A stretch of 64,000 nt of DNA from Zunongwangia profunda SM-A87 (GTDB lineage: Bacteria; Bacteroidota; Bacteroidia; Flavobacteriales; Flavobacteriaceae): contig NC_014041.1 of assembly GCF_000023465.1 (NCBI RefSeq), positions 372,001-436,000 on the forward strand. Direction: 5' to 3'. Shown one piece after another: positions 46,944 through 55,261 of this stretch (position 1 is its first letter; the number at the start of each line of letters is the position of its first letter). The notes below the pieces were generated by a model. It had not been told where the DNA came from. It ran no database searches and saw nothing but the letters and a program-made list of their open reading frames with translations. The position numbers and the translations under genes were made by a program.

Positions 46944-47411
46944 TTAAAATCCCAGCGTTTCCGAGAGTAATTTTTTATATTCTTCTACATCATTCTTGTG
47001 TTTTTTCTGTAATCGAAACCACAATAATAGGACAATGGCGAAAGTAAGGGCGGCTAATAAATACATAGAATTTCCACTATTATTGCCTAAAACTATTGCC
47101 GCTATAAAACTTAATCCTAAAGAAAGATGTGCTAAAATCACAAATTTCCAAAGAATATTTTGGCCAAAAGAAATATGTACATCTGTTTCATCTTGATTAT
47201 CTGCTCTGGATAATTTTCCGTTAACCACTAAATTGTTGTGGTAGACTATGTACCATGCGTACAGTAATCGTTTACGAATTTTAAAGGTGATGCGGCTGCT
47301 ATTATCACTTTTGATATCTATAACAAACCCGTGAACCGATGCAAGGGAAGATTGTAAATTGTTCTTTATCTCAGCAGGGTTGTTTTTGACTTTAAAATTC
47401 CAGTTTTTCAT
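46944..47411 (-). CDS. Hypothetical membrane protein, two helices
   Basis: A 155-residue protein. The N-terminal ~85 residues are soluble beta-rich (FKVKNNPAEIKNNLQSSLASVHGFVIDIKSD, KIRKRLLYAWYIVYHNNLVVNGKL). Two membrane helices follow (FVILAHLSLGLSFIAAIVLG and MYLLAALTFAIVLLLWFRL), then a charged C-terminal tail. It is a single gene, convergent with the PLP enzyme. No family recognised. The composition and clean borders argue for a real gene. Confidence 0.65.
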   Translation of the reverse strand: MKNWNFKVKNNPAEIKNNLQSSLASVHGFVIDIKSDNSSRITFKIRKRLLYAWYIVYHNNLVVNGKLSRADNQDETDVHISFGQNILWKFVILAHLSLGLSFIAAIVLGNNSGNSMYLLAALTFAIVLLLWFRLQKKHKNDVEEYKKLLSETLGF

Positions 47412-47617
47412 AATATCAGTTTTAAAGAACCGGTATAATTATTTAATAAACCAATCTTAATTTATGCTTGAATATAATCATTATTTACCGATGATTTTAT
47501 TTTTAAAACAATGATGATGGAAATTAGTTATACTATCGTTTTTAGTTTTTTCCTGTAAAAATATTTTAGACAATTGCGGACTTGTTAGTCGTTATTGCGA
47601 GATAGTGTCTAAAGTTA

Positions 47618-48112
47618 TTATTTTGGATAAGCTTGCGAGTAGGGTTCTTCAAAATTTTCAAATAATCTTTTTAAAACCTTTGCGTTATTTGAGTAATAGC
47701 TTGTATGATTTTTTTCTAACAAGTCATAATATTTTTTTAACTCGTTTTTATTTTTTTGAAGAAAAGCTAATATGCCCTTGTAATACCACCAGAATTGTTC
47801 ATCATCATTTTCTGATTTACCTTTCATTGATTCTTTGATATAAAATACAGCCTTTTTATATTGATTATCAAAAGCATATACCTGACCAATATGCCAATAG
47901 TCCGCATGCTTATTTCTTGTAGAATCAGACATAGAAAGAAATATAAGTTCACTAGCAGCTTCAACGTGTTGACCATGTTTACTTAATTCTCTCCAATCTT
48001 CTTCTAAGTAATCATCTGTTTTTGTAGTCCCGGGATTATCTTTATTTATTTTTTGATTTTGACCATAAGTAAATGAGGTTACCAAAATGAATATTAAAAT
48101 AATCTTATTCAT
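47618..48112 (-). CDS. Secreted TPR-like hypothetical protein
   Basis: A 164-residue exported protein with a signal peptide (MNKIILIFILVTSFTYGQ). The mature part is helical, with a tetratricopeptide-like pattern (ADYWHIGQVYAFDNQYKKAVFYIKESM ... WWYYKGILAFLQKNKNELKKYYDLL). Such short secreted TPR proteins are common in Flavobacteriaceae and have no general function. An imperfect hairpin (TTTAGACA / TGTCTAAA, 47565-47613) lies just beyond the stop on the minus strand. Confidence 0.65.
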   Translation of the reverse strand: MNKIILIFILVTSFTYGQNQKINKDNPGTTKTDDYLEEDWRELSKHGQHVEAASELIFLSMSDSTRNKHADYWHIGQVYAFDNQYKKAVFYIKESMKGKSENDDEQFWWYYKGILAFLQKNKNELKKYYDLLEKNHTSYYSNNAKVLKRLFENFEEPYSQAYPK

Positions 48113-48314
48113 GATATTATATATTATGTTTTCTGATTAGAATTTTGCAAATATCTTTTTTCAAAATTCACAAATAGAGAATTTAAAGTTCACCACCAAT
48201 TCTTCTTTTTGGTGATTATCTATTGATTTGTTTGAATAAAATATTGCCTTTTGACAATCATTTAAATATCCATAGGTCTAGATACTTTTTTAATTTTGAA
48301 TGTTTTAGTTTTCA

Positions 48315-48719
48315 CTATTTCTTATCCAATAACTTCTCTAAATAAGTTACTTTTTCCTTTTCCGCCTGTAACAATCTCTCATAGAGCTTTTTATTTTCTT
48401 CAACTGATTCCATTAATTTATCTAGCGGATTGAAAGTACAGTGGTTATTAAAAGTCCCATTACTACTATCCTGAAAACTATTAAAAAAATTTATGGCTAA
48501 TTCTTCTGAAAAATTCTCAATTGCTTCCTTACTTACTCCTAAAACCTTAGCTACTTTTTCAAGTTTTTCATCTTCAATATGTTCACTTTGTTCTAAGCTG
48601 GAAACACTTTGCCGGCTTATTCCTAATTCGGCAGCAAGGGCTTCTTGCTTCATGCCCCGAAGTTCTCTTATTCGGCTAATTTTTCTACCGATATGACTTG
48701 TTTTTGTTGCTGTGCTCAT
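48315..48719 (-). CDS. XRE-family HTH transcriptional regulator
   Basis: A small cytosolic DNA-binding protein of about 134 residues. The helix-turn-helix is at about residues 10-65 (KISRIRELRGMKQEALAAELGISRQSVSSLEQSEHIEDEKLEKVAKVLGV in two parts). A C-terminal coiled coil, rich in Glu, Lys and Leu (KLYERLLQAEKEKVTYLEKLL), probably mediates dimerisation. The frame extends to an ATG at 48737; I chose the ATG at 48719 because MSTATKTSHIG is more typical. Targets are unknown. It is not obviously tied to the heme genes, which end at a terminator before it. Confidence 0.88.
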   Translation of the reverse strand: MSTATKTSHIGRKISRIRELRGMKQEALAAELGISRQSVSSLEQSEHIEDEKLEKVAKVLGVSKEAIENFSEELAINFFNSFQDSSNGTFNNHCTFNPLDKLMESVEENKKLYERLLQAEKEKVTYLEKLLDKK

Positions 48720-48950
48720 AATCTCAAAGATAAACATTCTTTTTAAAAGTTTCGTTTATCACCCTTTGGAGTAAAAATAACTTCTTTATTTTTTTTAGAT
48801 TACTTTGTTTGGTTGCAGTTGTTTTTTTAAAACTTGAAGTTTCGTAATATCACCATGTTTTCTTTTCTGAATATTAAGACCTAGAATTAGGATAAAAAGA
48901 GCGTGGATAATATTCTTTTTCACCATATACTCCTGGTGTGGCACAAACTA

Positions 48951-48987
48951 AAAAAGGGATTAAAAGTGAAACTTTAATCCCTTTTCC
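48951..48987 (-). terminator. Terminator of heme-uptake minus-strand operon
   Basis: The 13-bp perfect stem AAAAGGGATTAAA / TTTAATCCCTTTT has an 8-base loop. On the minus strand it is followed by a run of T. It lies just downstream of the microprotein ORF and hmuS. Confidence 0.9.
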
Positions 48988-48992
48988 TGACT

Positions 48993-49088
48993 TTAAAACT
49001 TACTAGAACATATCCCACCATCTTTATAAAGCAGCAGAATAATCAAAAAACAAATAACTGCCAGAACGATTAAAATGATTTCCAGCAT
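48993..49088 (-). CDS. 31-residue membrane microprotein in heme operon
   Basis: An ORF of 31 codons too short for most gene callers: Met, one charged residue, then a hydrophobic helix (IILIVLAVICFLIILLLYK) and a short tail with Cys (DGGICSSKF). It lies 119 bases downstream of hmuS on the same strand and 5 bases before the operon terminator, so it would be the last gene of the hmuTUVS transcript. It could also be a structured 3' UTR with a chance ORF. Single-pass microproteins of this type often bind transporters, but that is conjecture here. Confidence 0.45.
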   Translation of the reverse strand: MLEIILIVLAVICFLIILLLYKDGGICSSKF

Positions 49089-49207
49089 GACATAATTTTT
49101 ACTGGTATCGGCAATTGGTATAATACCCCGATACCGGTTACTATTGGGAAATTCAAAATATTAAAAAAAATTGGTTTTATTTATTGCGGTTTTTCTGGGT
49201 TTTTTAA

Positions 49208-50242
49208 TTACTGAAGTTGTGCTACAACTTCCTGCCATTCTTTAATTTCAGGTATGCCTGGTTTCCGTTTTCCAAAAAACTGAACAATTAATTCGTCATC
49301 TTTATCAAAACACTCAATAGAGGTAACAATTCCATCTTCGGTGGGCTTTCTAACCACCCAACAATTAGTGACGCCATCCATATTTAAATGAAGATTGAAA
49401 TCTGGATCCATAATATTAAACCATTGCTGGTGCCAAAGCGTTTTATTTATTTTTCCGGTATGAATCTGGATATTCCCAGGATTACCTACAAAAACCATAA
49501 TTGGCAATTCCTGCCTGGCAACCTTTTCTAACATGCTAACAATTTTTTCTTTTTCAATTTTATCAGCATAGTAGGCGCTGGGTGCTAATCTTAGCGCCTG
49601 GGAACGACTAATATTGTGCTTCTTTAATAATCCAAAAAAATGATGTGTATCTTTTAATTCTTCCCATGATTTTTGGAAACCGGCAAGATCAACTTCATTA
49701 TCGTTTTTATACCTTGGGGCTTCGGCAAAAACGCTAATCTCTAATTTGGTATTTTGCTCTTCAGACTTATATTTTTCTACCAAAGCTTTATAAGCTTCAA
49801 CATGACTTTGGGGCGTAAGGTAGATTTTATGAATAGCCATCCCATCTTCTGCAAAAAATTGCAAGCTAAGATGTTCTTTTCCGCGCGCCATTTCAGAAAC
49901 GGCAAAAGCAAAAGCCCAGTGCATAAAGAAAATCCGCAGGTCGATATCTTCTCCAACAAAAAGTCCGACGGGCGATTTACCTATCGACGGATTTAGATAT
50001 ATTCCTTTTCGTTCGTGTACGCAGCTTTCGTTGCGCGTTAGCGCCATAACCTTGCCCAAAGATTCAATTTCCGGTAAAATTTCTTTAGGTTTATTTACTA
50101 ATCGGGTAACCCCATTGTTGATTTTTGTCGCCAGTAATTCGGCTTCACTTACATTAAGCGCCTGGGCGGCGTTTCGTATTCTTAGTTGAGGTTGCTCTTC
50201 TTTAAGAGTTTCCCATCGCTGTTTTAAACTTGTTGTACTCAT
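49208..50242 (-). CDS. hmuS: Hemin-degrading / heme-handling factor HmuS
   Basis: Cytosolic HemS/ChuS-like protein of 344 residues with two tandem HemS repeats. The N-terminal half has LKQRWETLKEEQPQLRIRNAAQALNVSEAELLA and the typical ESLGKVMALTRNESCVHERKG. The C-terminal half has PIMVFVGNPGNIQIHTGKI and WFNIMDPDFNLHL, with the conserved family landmarks. It accepts heme after ABC import for degradation or transfer. Its start overlaps the stop of hmuV by 4 bases (ATGA), so translation is coupled. Confidence 0.94.
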   Translation of the reverse strand: MSTTSLKQRWETLKEEQPQLRIRNAAQALNVSEAELLATKINNGVTRLVNKPKEILPEIESLGKVMALTRNESCVHERKGIYLNPSIGKSPVGLFVGEDIDLRIFFMHWAFAFAVSEMARGKEHLSLQFFAEDGMAIHKIYLTPQSHVEAYKALVEKYKSEEQNTKLEISVFAEAPRYKNDNEVDLAGFQKSWEELKDTHHFFGLLKKHNISRSQALRLAPSAYYADKIEKEKIVSMLEKVARQELPIMVFVGNPGNIQIHTGKINKTLWHQQWFNIMDPDFNLHLNMDGVTNCWVVRKPTEDGIVTSIECFDKDDELIVQFFGKRKPGIPEIKEWQEVVAQLQ

Positions 50243-51048
50243 GGGTTTATATTTTGAATTATTGAAGCTGATTTTTCTTCACCAAAAACAATCATGGGTG
50301 TTTTTGCGAGCGGATGCGCCATGACCTTGCAGGGAAAATCGTAAACATCACAAATAGTTTTAGAGGTCAGCACCTCTTTGGGATTACCGTACTTTATCGT
50401 TTTACCATCTTTAAGTAATACAATACGATCTGCAAATTGGGCGGCAAGATTTAAATCATGCATTACGATGGCAGCCATATTTCCTTTCTTTACAAAGTCT
50501 TTTATCACTTCTAAAACTTTATGTTGATAATAAACATCCAGGTTATTTAGGGGCTCGTCCAGTAACATTAATTTCTTTTGAAAATTATTAGTGAGCTGGG
50601 CAAATATTCTGGAAAGATGAATGCGTTGCTTTTCCCCTCCCGAAAGTTGATTGTATGATTTGTCCTTAAAATGACTCATTTCTGTAAGCTTTAAACTTTC
50701 CGCAACCACTTTTAGATCGGTAATACCCGGCCTACTGACAAAATAAGGATAGCGCCCCATCATGACCACTTCGTTTACCGGTAACGGAATATCCTGTTGA
50801 TGATGTTGGCTAAATTTAGCCCTTGTTTTTGCCAATCTTGCCGTTGTCCATTTTTTTATGGATTCTTGTTGAAAACGGATTTCTCCGGAATACTTAATTT
50901 CTTCGGTTAAGGCTTTAAGCAAAGTACTTTTACCCGCACCATTGGGACCGATAATAGCAAAAAGCTCTCCCGGTTGAATACTAAAGTTAATATCTTCAAG
51001 CAGCTTTCTGTTTTTGATGTGGATGTTTAACTGATTTACGGCTAACAT
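50239..51048 (-). CDS. hmuV: Heme ABC transporter ATPase HmuV
   Basis: A 269-residue ABC ATPase. The Walker A is IIGPNGAGKSTLLKAL, the Q-loop SQHHQQDIPL, the signature QLSGGEKQRIHLSRIFAQL, the Walker B KLMLLDEPLNNLD and the switch His VMHDLNLA. The sequence after the Walker A (ARLAKTRAKFSQH) is typical of the HmuV clade. The C terminus has CKVMAHPLAKTPMIV. It sits at the membrane with HmuU. It overlaps hmuS by 4 bases and hmuU by one. Confidence 0.96.
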   Translation of the reverse strand: MLAVNQLNIHIKNRKLLEDINFSIQPGELFAIIGPNGAGKSTLLKALTEEIKYSGEIRFQQESIKKWTTARLAKTRAKFSQHHQQDIPLPVNEVVMMGRYPYFVSRPGITDLKVVAESLKLTEMSHFKDKSYNQLSGGEKQRIHLSRIFAQLTNNFQKKLMLLDEPLNNLDVYYQHKVLEVIKDFVKKGNMAAIVMHDLNLAAQFADRIVLLKDGKTIKYGNPKEVLTSKTICDVYDFPCKVMAHPLAKTPMIVFGEEKSASIIQNINP

Positions 51049-52082
51049 TACAATGCTTTTTTAAATTGCAGAAGAATTAAAATAAATACCGGGGCGCCCA
51101 TAAAAGCAGTAATGATACCTATTGGGATTTCGATGGGCGCTAAAGTGGTTCGGCTAATAATATCTGCTGTTAGCAGTAATACACTGCCAAAAAGTGCTGA
51201 GAGTGGTAAAATTAGTCGGTAATCAGATCCTAAAAGCAATCGTAAAATATAAGGAACAATAAGTCCTACAAAGGCAATAGTTCCAGCAAAAGCTACTGAG
51301 GTACCAACAACTAATGCCGATAGCCAGATAATTTTAGCATGGTATTGTTTTACGTTAATGCCTAAATGCCTTGCATTTTCTTCTCCTAGCATCATGGCGT
51401 TTAAGGCTTTGCCATTACCTAACAGGAGACTCAGGCAAATAAGATTAATGGTAAAAAGGATCATCACTTTAGACCAGTTGGCGGCACCTAGGCTCCCAAG
51501 TCGCCAAAACGTAAGATCACGTAATTCGTCGTCTTTAGAGATAAAGGTCAAGAATCCCGTCGTAGCTTCGGCCAGGGCTGCAATGGCAACGCCGGCTAAA
51601 AGCATAATCACTACGTGTGTTTTTCCATTTTTAAAGGAGATGCTGTATACCAGTATCATGACTAAGAGCGCACCGATAAAAGCAGCAATAGAAATTAAGG
51701 AATAATGTAAAATTTCAGGAAGAAAACTTTTAATGGTACTCCCTAACACAATGGCTACAGCGGCAAAGAGAGCAGATCCCGCGGTAATTCCTATAATTCC
51801 CGGGGTGGCAAGAGGATTTTTAAACATACCCTGTAATGACGTTCCGGTAACAGCAAGACCTGCGCCCATAATGATTGCTAAAATAGTTCGTGGCATACGT
51901 ACATCAAAAAATATATAGGCATCGGTGGGGTTTACTGCTACCGTGTCATCAAAAATGCTTTTAAATAAAAGCAGAAAATCATTCCAGTTTAACTGGTATA
52001 CGCCCAAGAGGCTGGAAGCGATGAAAGCGACAACCAACAGGGTAAGACCTAAAGACATATACCATTTAAACTTAGTTTGCAT
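51048..52082 (-). CDS. hmuU: Heme ABC transporter permease HmuU (FecCD family)
   Basis: A FecCD/BtuC-type permease of about 344 residues with ~10 membrane helices. It has family motifs such as RMPRTILAIIMGAGLAVTGTSLQGMFKNPLATPGIIGITAGS, split over helices 2-3, and GTIAFVGLIVPYILRLLLGSDYR near the C terminus, the coupling-helix region. The frame is open to an ATG at 52136, but MQTKFKWYMSLG at 52082 is the better start and overlaps the hmuT stop by 11 bases, as expected in a coupled operon. It forms the channel with HmuV. Confidence 0.95.
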   Translation of the reverse strand: MQTKFKWYMSLGLTLLVVAFIASSLLGVYQLNWNDFLLLFKSIFDDTVAVNPTDAYIFFDVRMPRTILAIIMGAGLAVTGTSLQGMFKNPLATPGIIGITAGSALFAAVAIVLGSTIKSFLPEILHYSLISIAAFIGALLVMILVYSISFKNGKTHVVIMLLAGVAIAALAEATTGFLTFISKDDELRDLTFWRLGSLGAANWSKVMILFTINLICLSLLLGNGKALNAMMLGEENARHLGINVKQYHAKIIWLSALVVGTSVAFAGTIAFVGLIVPYILRLLLGSDYRLILPLSALFGSVLLLTADIISRTTLAPIEIPIGIITAFMGAPVFILILLQFKKAL

Positions 52083-52947
52083 ATTGGCTAAGCTCTTTGT
52101 TAAGTTGGACTGCGGCTTCTCCTGTTCTGGGGCCAAAGCCTGTTAATAATAAACCATCCATGCTAACTACCTGTCCTTTTTTTACTGCGGTAGAATTGGC
52201 TAAACCCGATATTCCTTTTAAACCTTCTATCCCGTTTACACTTTGTAAGCCGCTATCAAAAAATAAGAGTACATCGGGATTGGCCTGTGCAACAGCCTCT
52301 GTAGTAAGCGGGCGATAATCATCATACGTATTCATAGCGTTTTCACCACCGGCAAGCTCGATCATTTTTGCCACTGGAGTCTCTTTCCCGGCCACAAGCA
52401 AGGTGCCGGCCCCACGCGCATAGACAAACATTACCCTTGGTTTGCTTTTAAATTCCTCTAGAACATCAAGCTTATTTTCGATGTTGTGGGTTATTTTTTC
52501 CGGAGCTTCAGTATTAAGATCTTTGGCTACCAAGTTTATCAGGTTTTTAGCATCTTCTACTGAATATTCAGGTTCGTAATAATGAACAGGAACTTCTAAA
52601 GTATTAAGCTGGGAAATAATATCTGCAGATAATTCCTTTTTTACCGCAAATATTTGTGTTGGTTTTTGCTGAAGCAGGGCTTCCACATTTAAATTCATCA
52701 CATGGCCAAGGTCGGTAGCCTTTTCTTTTAAGTTTTCCGGGTAAATGCTGGTCACATCTACAGCTACCAGTTGATCCTGATACCCTAATTCACTAATAAT
52801 TTCGCTTAGTGTTCCATTAAGGCTAATAATACGTTCCTGTGATTTTTCTGACTCAGATTCTTGTGATGATTTCATATCAGATTCTGTGTTTTTACAGCCA
52901 ACGATGGCGATAACACATAGAAGGATGGACAGTTTAAATAGTTTCAT
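52072..52947 (-). CDS. hmuT: Heme ABC transporter substrate-binding protein HmuT
   Basis: Lipoprotein of 291 residues: signal LSILLCVIAIVGC with lipobox Cys, then a Ser/Glu-rich linker. The two-lobe cluster A-III binding protein follows (RIISLNGTLSEIISELGYQDQLVAVDVTSIYPENLKE, then PRVMFVYARGAGTLLVAGKETPVAKMIELAGGENA). The GAG.LVAGK region is typical of heme binders. It is the first gene of the minus-strand operon and divergent from the receptor at 53127. Confidence 0.94.
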   Translation of the reverse strand: MKLFKLSILLCVIAIVGCKNTESDMKSSQESESEKSQERIISLNGTLSEIISELGYQDQLVAVDVTSIYPENLKEKATDLGHVMNLNVEALLQQKPTQIFAVKKELSADIISQLNTLEVPVHYYEPEYSVEDAKNLINLVAKDLNTEAPEKITHNIENKLDVLEEFKSKPRVMFVYARGAGTLLVAGKETPVAKMIELAGGENAMNTYDDYRPLTTEAVAQANPDVLLFFDSGLQSVNGIEGLKGISGLANSTAVKKGQVVSMDGLLLTGFGPRTGEAAVQLNKELSQYAN

Positions 52948-53126
52948 TTATAATTTTTATTAAATCTAAATAAATCAAATGTAAAATTCATTTTGAAAGA
53001 ATTCCATTTTCAAATGTTAAATTTATTTTTATTTAGATTGTTTAAAAATAAAAACAATTTTTACTTGTAGTTTTCAATTTCAGCCTTTAAGTTTGCGACT
53101 AAATTTATTTAAACTAAATCTAAATA
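52948..53126. promoter_or_regulatory. Divergent heme promoter with ATTTAGATT boxes
   Basis: AAATCTAAATA occurs at 52962-52972 and again at 53116-53126, directly abutting the receptor ATG; the reverse form ATTTAGATT is at 53031-53039. The third copy lies in an imperfect palindrome, TATTTA...TAAATA (53106-53126). Three copies in 180 bases between iron-acquisition genes suggest binding sites for an iron regulator of the Fur or DtxR type (inference). Overlap with the start codon would block both transcription and translation. Confidence 0.55.
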
Positions 53127-55244
53127 ATGAGATTTTCAGTTTTTATTTGTTTCAGCCTAATTGTTGGGAGCCTTTATTCACAAAGGGATTCGGTAAGGGT
53201 TAATACATTAGATGAAGTGCTGTTATTTGGAAACCAGTATACCATTTCCAGTATCGATAAGGAATTATTCACTGTAAATACTATAAGTGCCCAGCAGATT
53301 AACCAGGTTGGAGCAAACAATCTTGCCGATATTTTAAATCAGCAATTAAACATCAGCATTACGCCCAATGCCGCAGACGGCCGTTCTACCATAAGTATGT
53401 TTGGATTGTCCGGCGATTACGTGAAAATTTTGGTCGATAATGTACCGCTGGTAAGTGATAATGGCTACGGCAATAATATAGACATTACGCAGATCAATCT
53501 GGAAGATATTGCCCGTATAGAAATCGCCGAAGGCGCTATGGGAGTTCTTTATGGTGATAACGCTGTTGCAGGAGTTATTAATATTATCACCAAAAAATCT
53601 ACTGCTTCTAAATGGAATATTAGGGTAAGCTTACAGGAGGAAACGGTTGGTGAAGAATATAATTTTGAGGATGAAGGAAGGCATATCCAAAACTTAGCTA
53701 TTGCACATAATATTTCAGATCACTGGTATGCTTCGGCTAATTTTTCGAGAAACGATTTTAATGGATTCAAAAATAATTACTTCGGGAGGGACTATTTTGG
53801 TTTATCGGGAAACAGTGTAGTTAATGACGGTCTTCGAGGTTACGAGTGGAATCCAAAGTTGCAGCATAGTTTAAATGCCATGCTGAAATATGGTAAAATG
53901 AACTTCAATTTTTTCTACAAGTTCAATTATTATAACGAAACCCTGGATATTTATAATCATTCGATTAATCCAAGAATTCAGAATGGAGAATACGATATCA
54001 TAGCTAACGACGAGCAATTCGTAAGCAACCGATTTAGGCATGAAGCCCAGGCTTTTGGACGTATAAATCAGATAGATTATAATCTTTCACTATCGTATCA
54101 AACCCAAACCAGAGACTATGAGAATTATGTGTATGATCTTAGGCAGCAAGGTAAACGGAGTACCACTAAAAATACCACTAATCAGGAAAGTGATCTTTGG
54201 TTTTCTAAGGGAACGTTTACCAACTTATTGTCTAAATCGGCCGATTTTAGCCTAACCGCAGGTTACGAAATCACCTATCAGGAGGGATATGATGCCGTGG
54301 CCAGCGGAGCCTATTCCAATGATATTGCCCAGCAGGATTTGGGGAATTACGATGTGTTTTCTCAGCTTTCTTTTACCAAAAAGAACTGGTCTTTTTATCC
54401 AGGCGTTCGCTTAAACAATAATTCTAATTACGGTAGTAAACTTATTTGGTCTACCAGTGCTAATTACAAGCCGGCAAAGAATATAAAACTCCAGGCGGTT
54501 ATAGGGTCGGCTTATAAAACACCAACTTTCACTAATTTATACTACTATTTTGTAGATGCTAATCATGATGTTCGTGGTAATCCCGATTTGACCCCGGAAG
54601 ACGGAATTTCTTATCTGATCTCTGCGGAAAAAACTTCAGTCTTCAATAAGCAATTTCAGCTTCAGAATAATCTGAAATTCTTCCATTTTGATATTCAGGA
54701 TAAAATAGACCTGGCGGTAGTGGGGGATAATTCACAGATGCAATATTTAAATATCAGCGAATATAAAATCCTGGGAGTGTCTACTGAAAACAACTTGAGC
54801 TATAAAAATTTTCAAACCAATATCGGATTAAGTTATACCGGGATTTCACAAAGCCTGAAAACCGAAACATCTAATCCAGATGATTATCTGTTCAGTTTAA
54901 ATGCTACGGCGGCGCTTCGATATTACTGGCCAAAAGCAGAAACACGTTTTTCAGTATTATTAAAATATAACGGCGAGTTACAGCAATATTTTAGAGATAA
55001 CGATACCAACGAATTTGTAAAGGGAACGCAGGAAGATTACTCGTTAATGGACGCCAGTATCAATAAATATTTTTTTAAGAAACGTTTTGAAGTTACCCTG
55101 GGTGCCAGAAATCTATTTAATGTCGTTCGTGTAAACAATGCGGCTATTACCGCTATGGGCGGTCATGCTGCGCCAGCAACTTCACTATTGTTTGGGTATG
55201 GCCGCTCTTATTTTTTAAAACTTTTATATAACCTTAATATGTAA
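53127..55244 (+). CDS. hmuR: TonB-dependent heme receptor
   Basis: A 705-residue outer-membrane receptor. It has a signal peptide ending around SLYSQ, a TonB-box-like region (RVNTLDEVLLFGNQ) and the plug (VGANNLADILNQQLNISITP, KILVDNVPLVSD, VLYGDNAVAGVINIITKK). The barrel includes the heme-receptor-type YKTPTFTNLYYYFVDANHDVRGNPDLTPEDG. It has no STN domain, unlike the two SusC proteins. The adjacent HmuY gene and divergent hmuTUVS support heme as ligand. It ends in a hydrophobic strand suitable for insertion (KLLYNLNM). Confidence 0.93.
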   Translation: MRFSVFICFSLIVGSLYSQRDSVRVNTLDEVLLFGNQYTISSIDKELFTVNTISAQQINQVGANNLADILNQQLNISITPNAADGRSTISMFGLSGDYVKILVDNVPLVSDNGYGNNIDITQINLEDIARIEIAEGAMGVLYGDNAVAGVINIITKKSTASKWNIRVSLQEETVGEEYNFEDEGRHIQNLAIAHNISDHWYASANFSRNDFNGFKNNYFGRDYFGLSGNSVVNDGLRGYEWNPKLQHSLNAMLKYGKMNFNFFYKFNYYNETLDIYNHSINPRIQNGEYDIIANDEQFVSNRFRHEAQAFGRINQIDYNLSLSYQTQTRDYENYVYDLRQQGKRSTTKNTTNQESDLWFSKGTFTNLLSKSADFSLTAGYEITYQEGYDAVASGAYSNDIAQQDLGNYDVFSQLSFTKKNWSFYPGVRLNNNSNYGSKLIWSTSANYKPAKNIKLQAVIGSAYKTPTFTNLYYYFVDANHDVRGNPDLTPEDGISYLISAEKTSVFNKQFQLQNNLKFFHFDIQDKIDLAVVGDNSQMQYLNISEYKILGVSTENNLSYKNFQTNIGLSYTGISQSLKTETSNPDDYLFSLNATAALRYYWPKAETRFSVLLKYNGELQQYFRDNDTNEFVKGTQEDYSLMDASINKYFFKKRFEVTLGARNLFNVVRVNNAAITAMGGHAAPATSLLFGYGRSYFLKLLYNLNM

Positions 55245-55261
55245 TCCTAATTAATATACCA

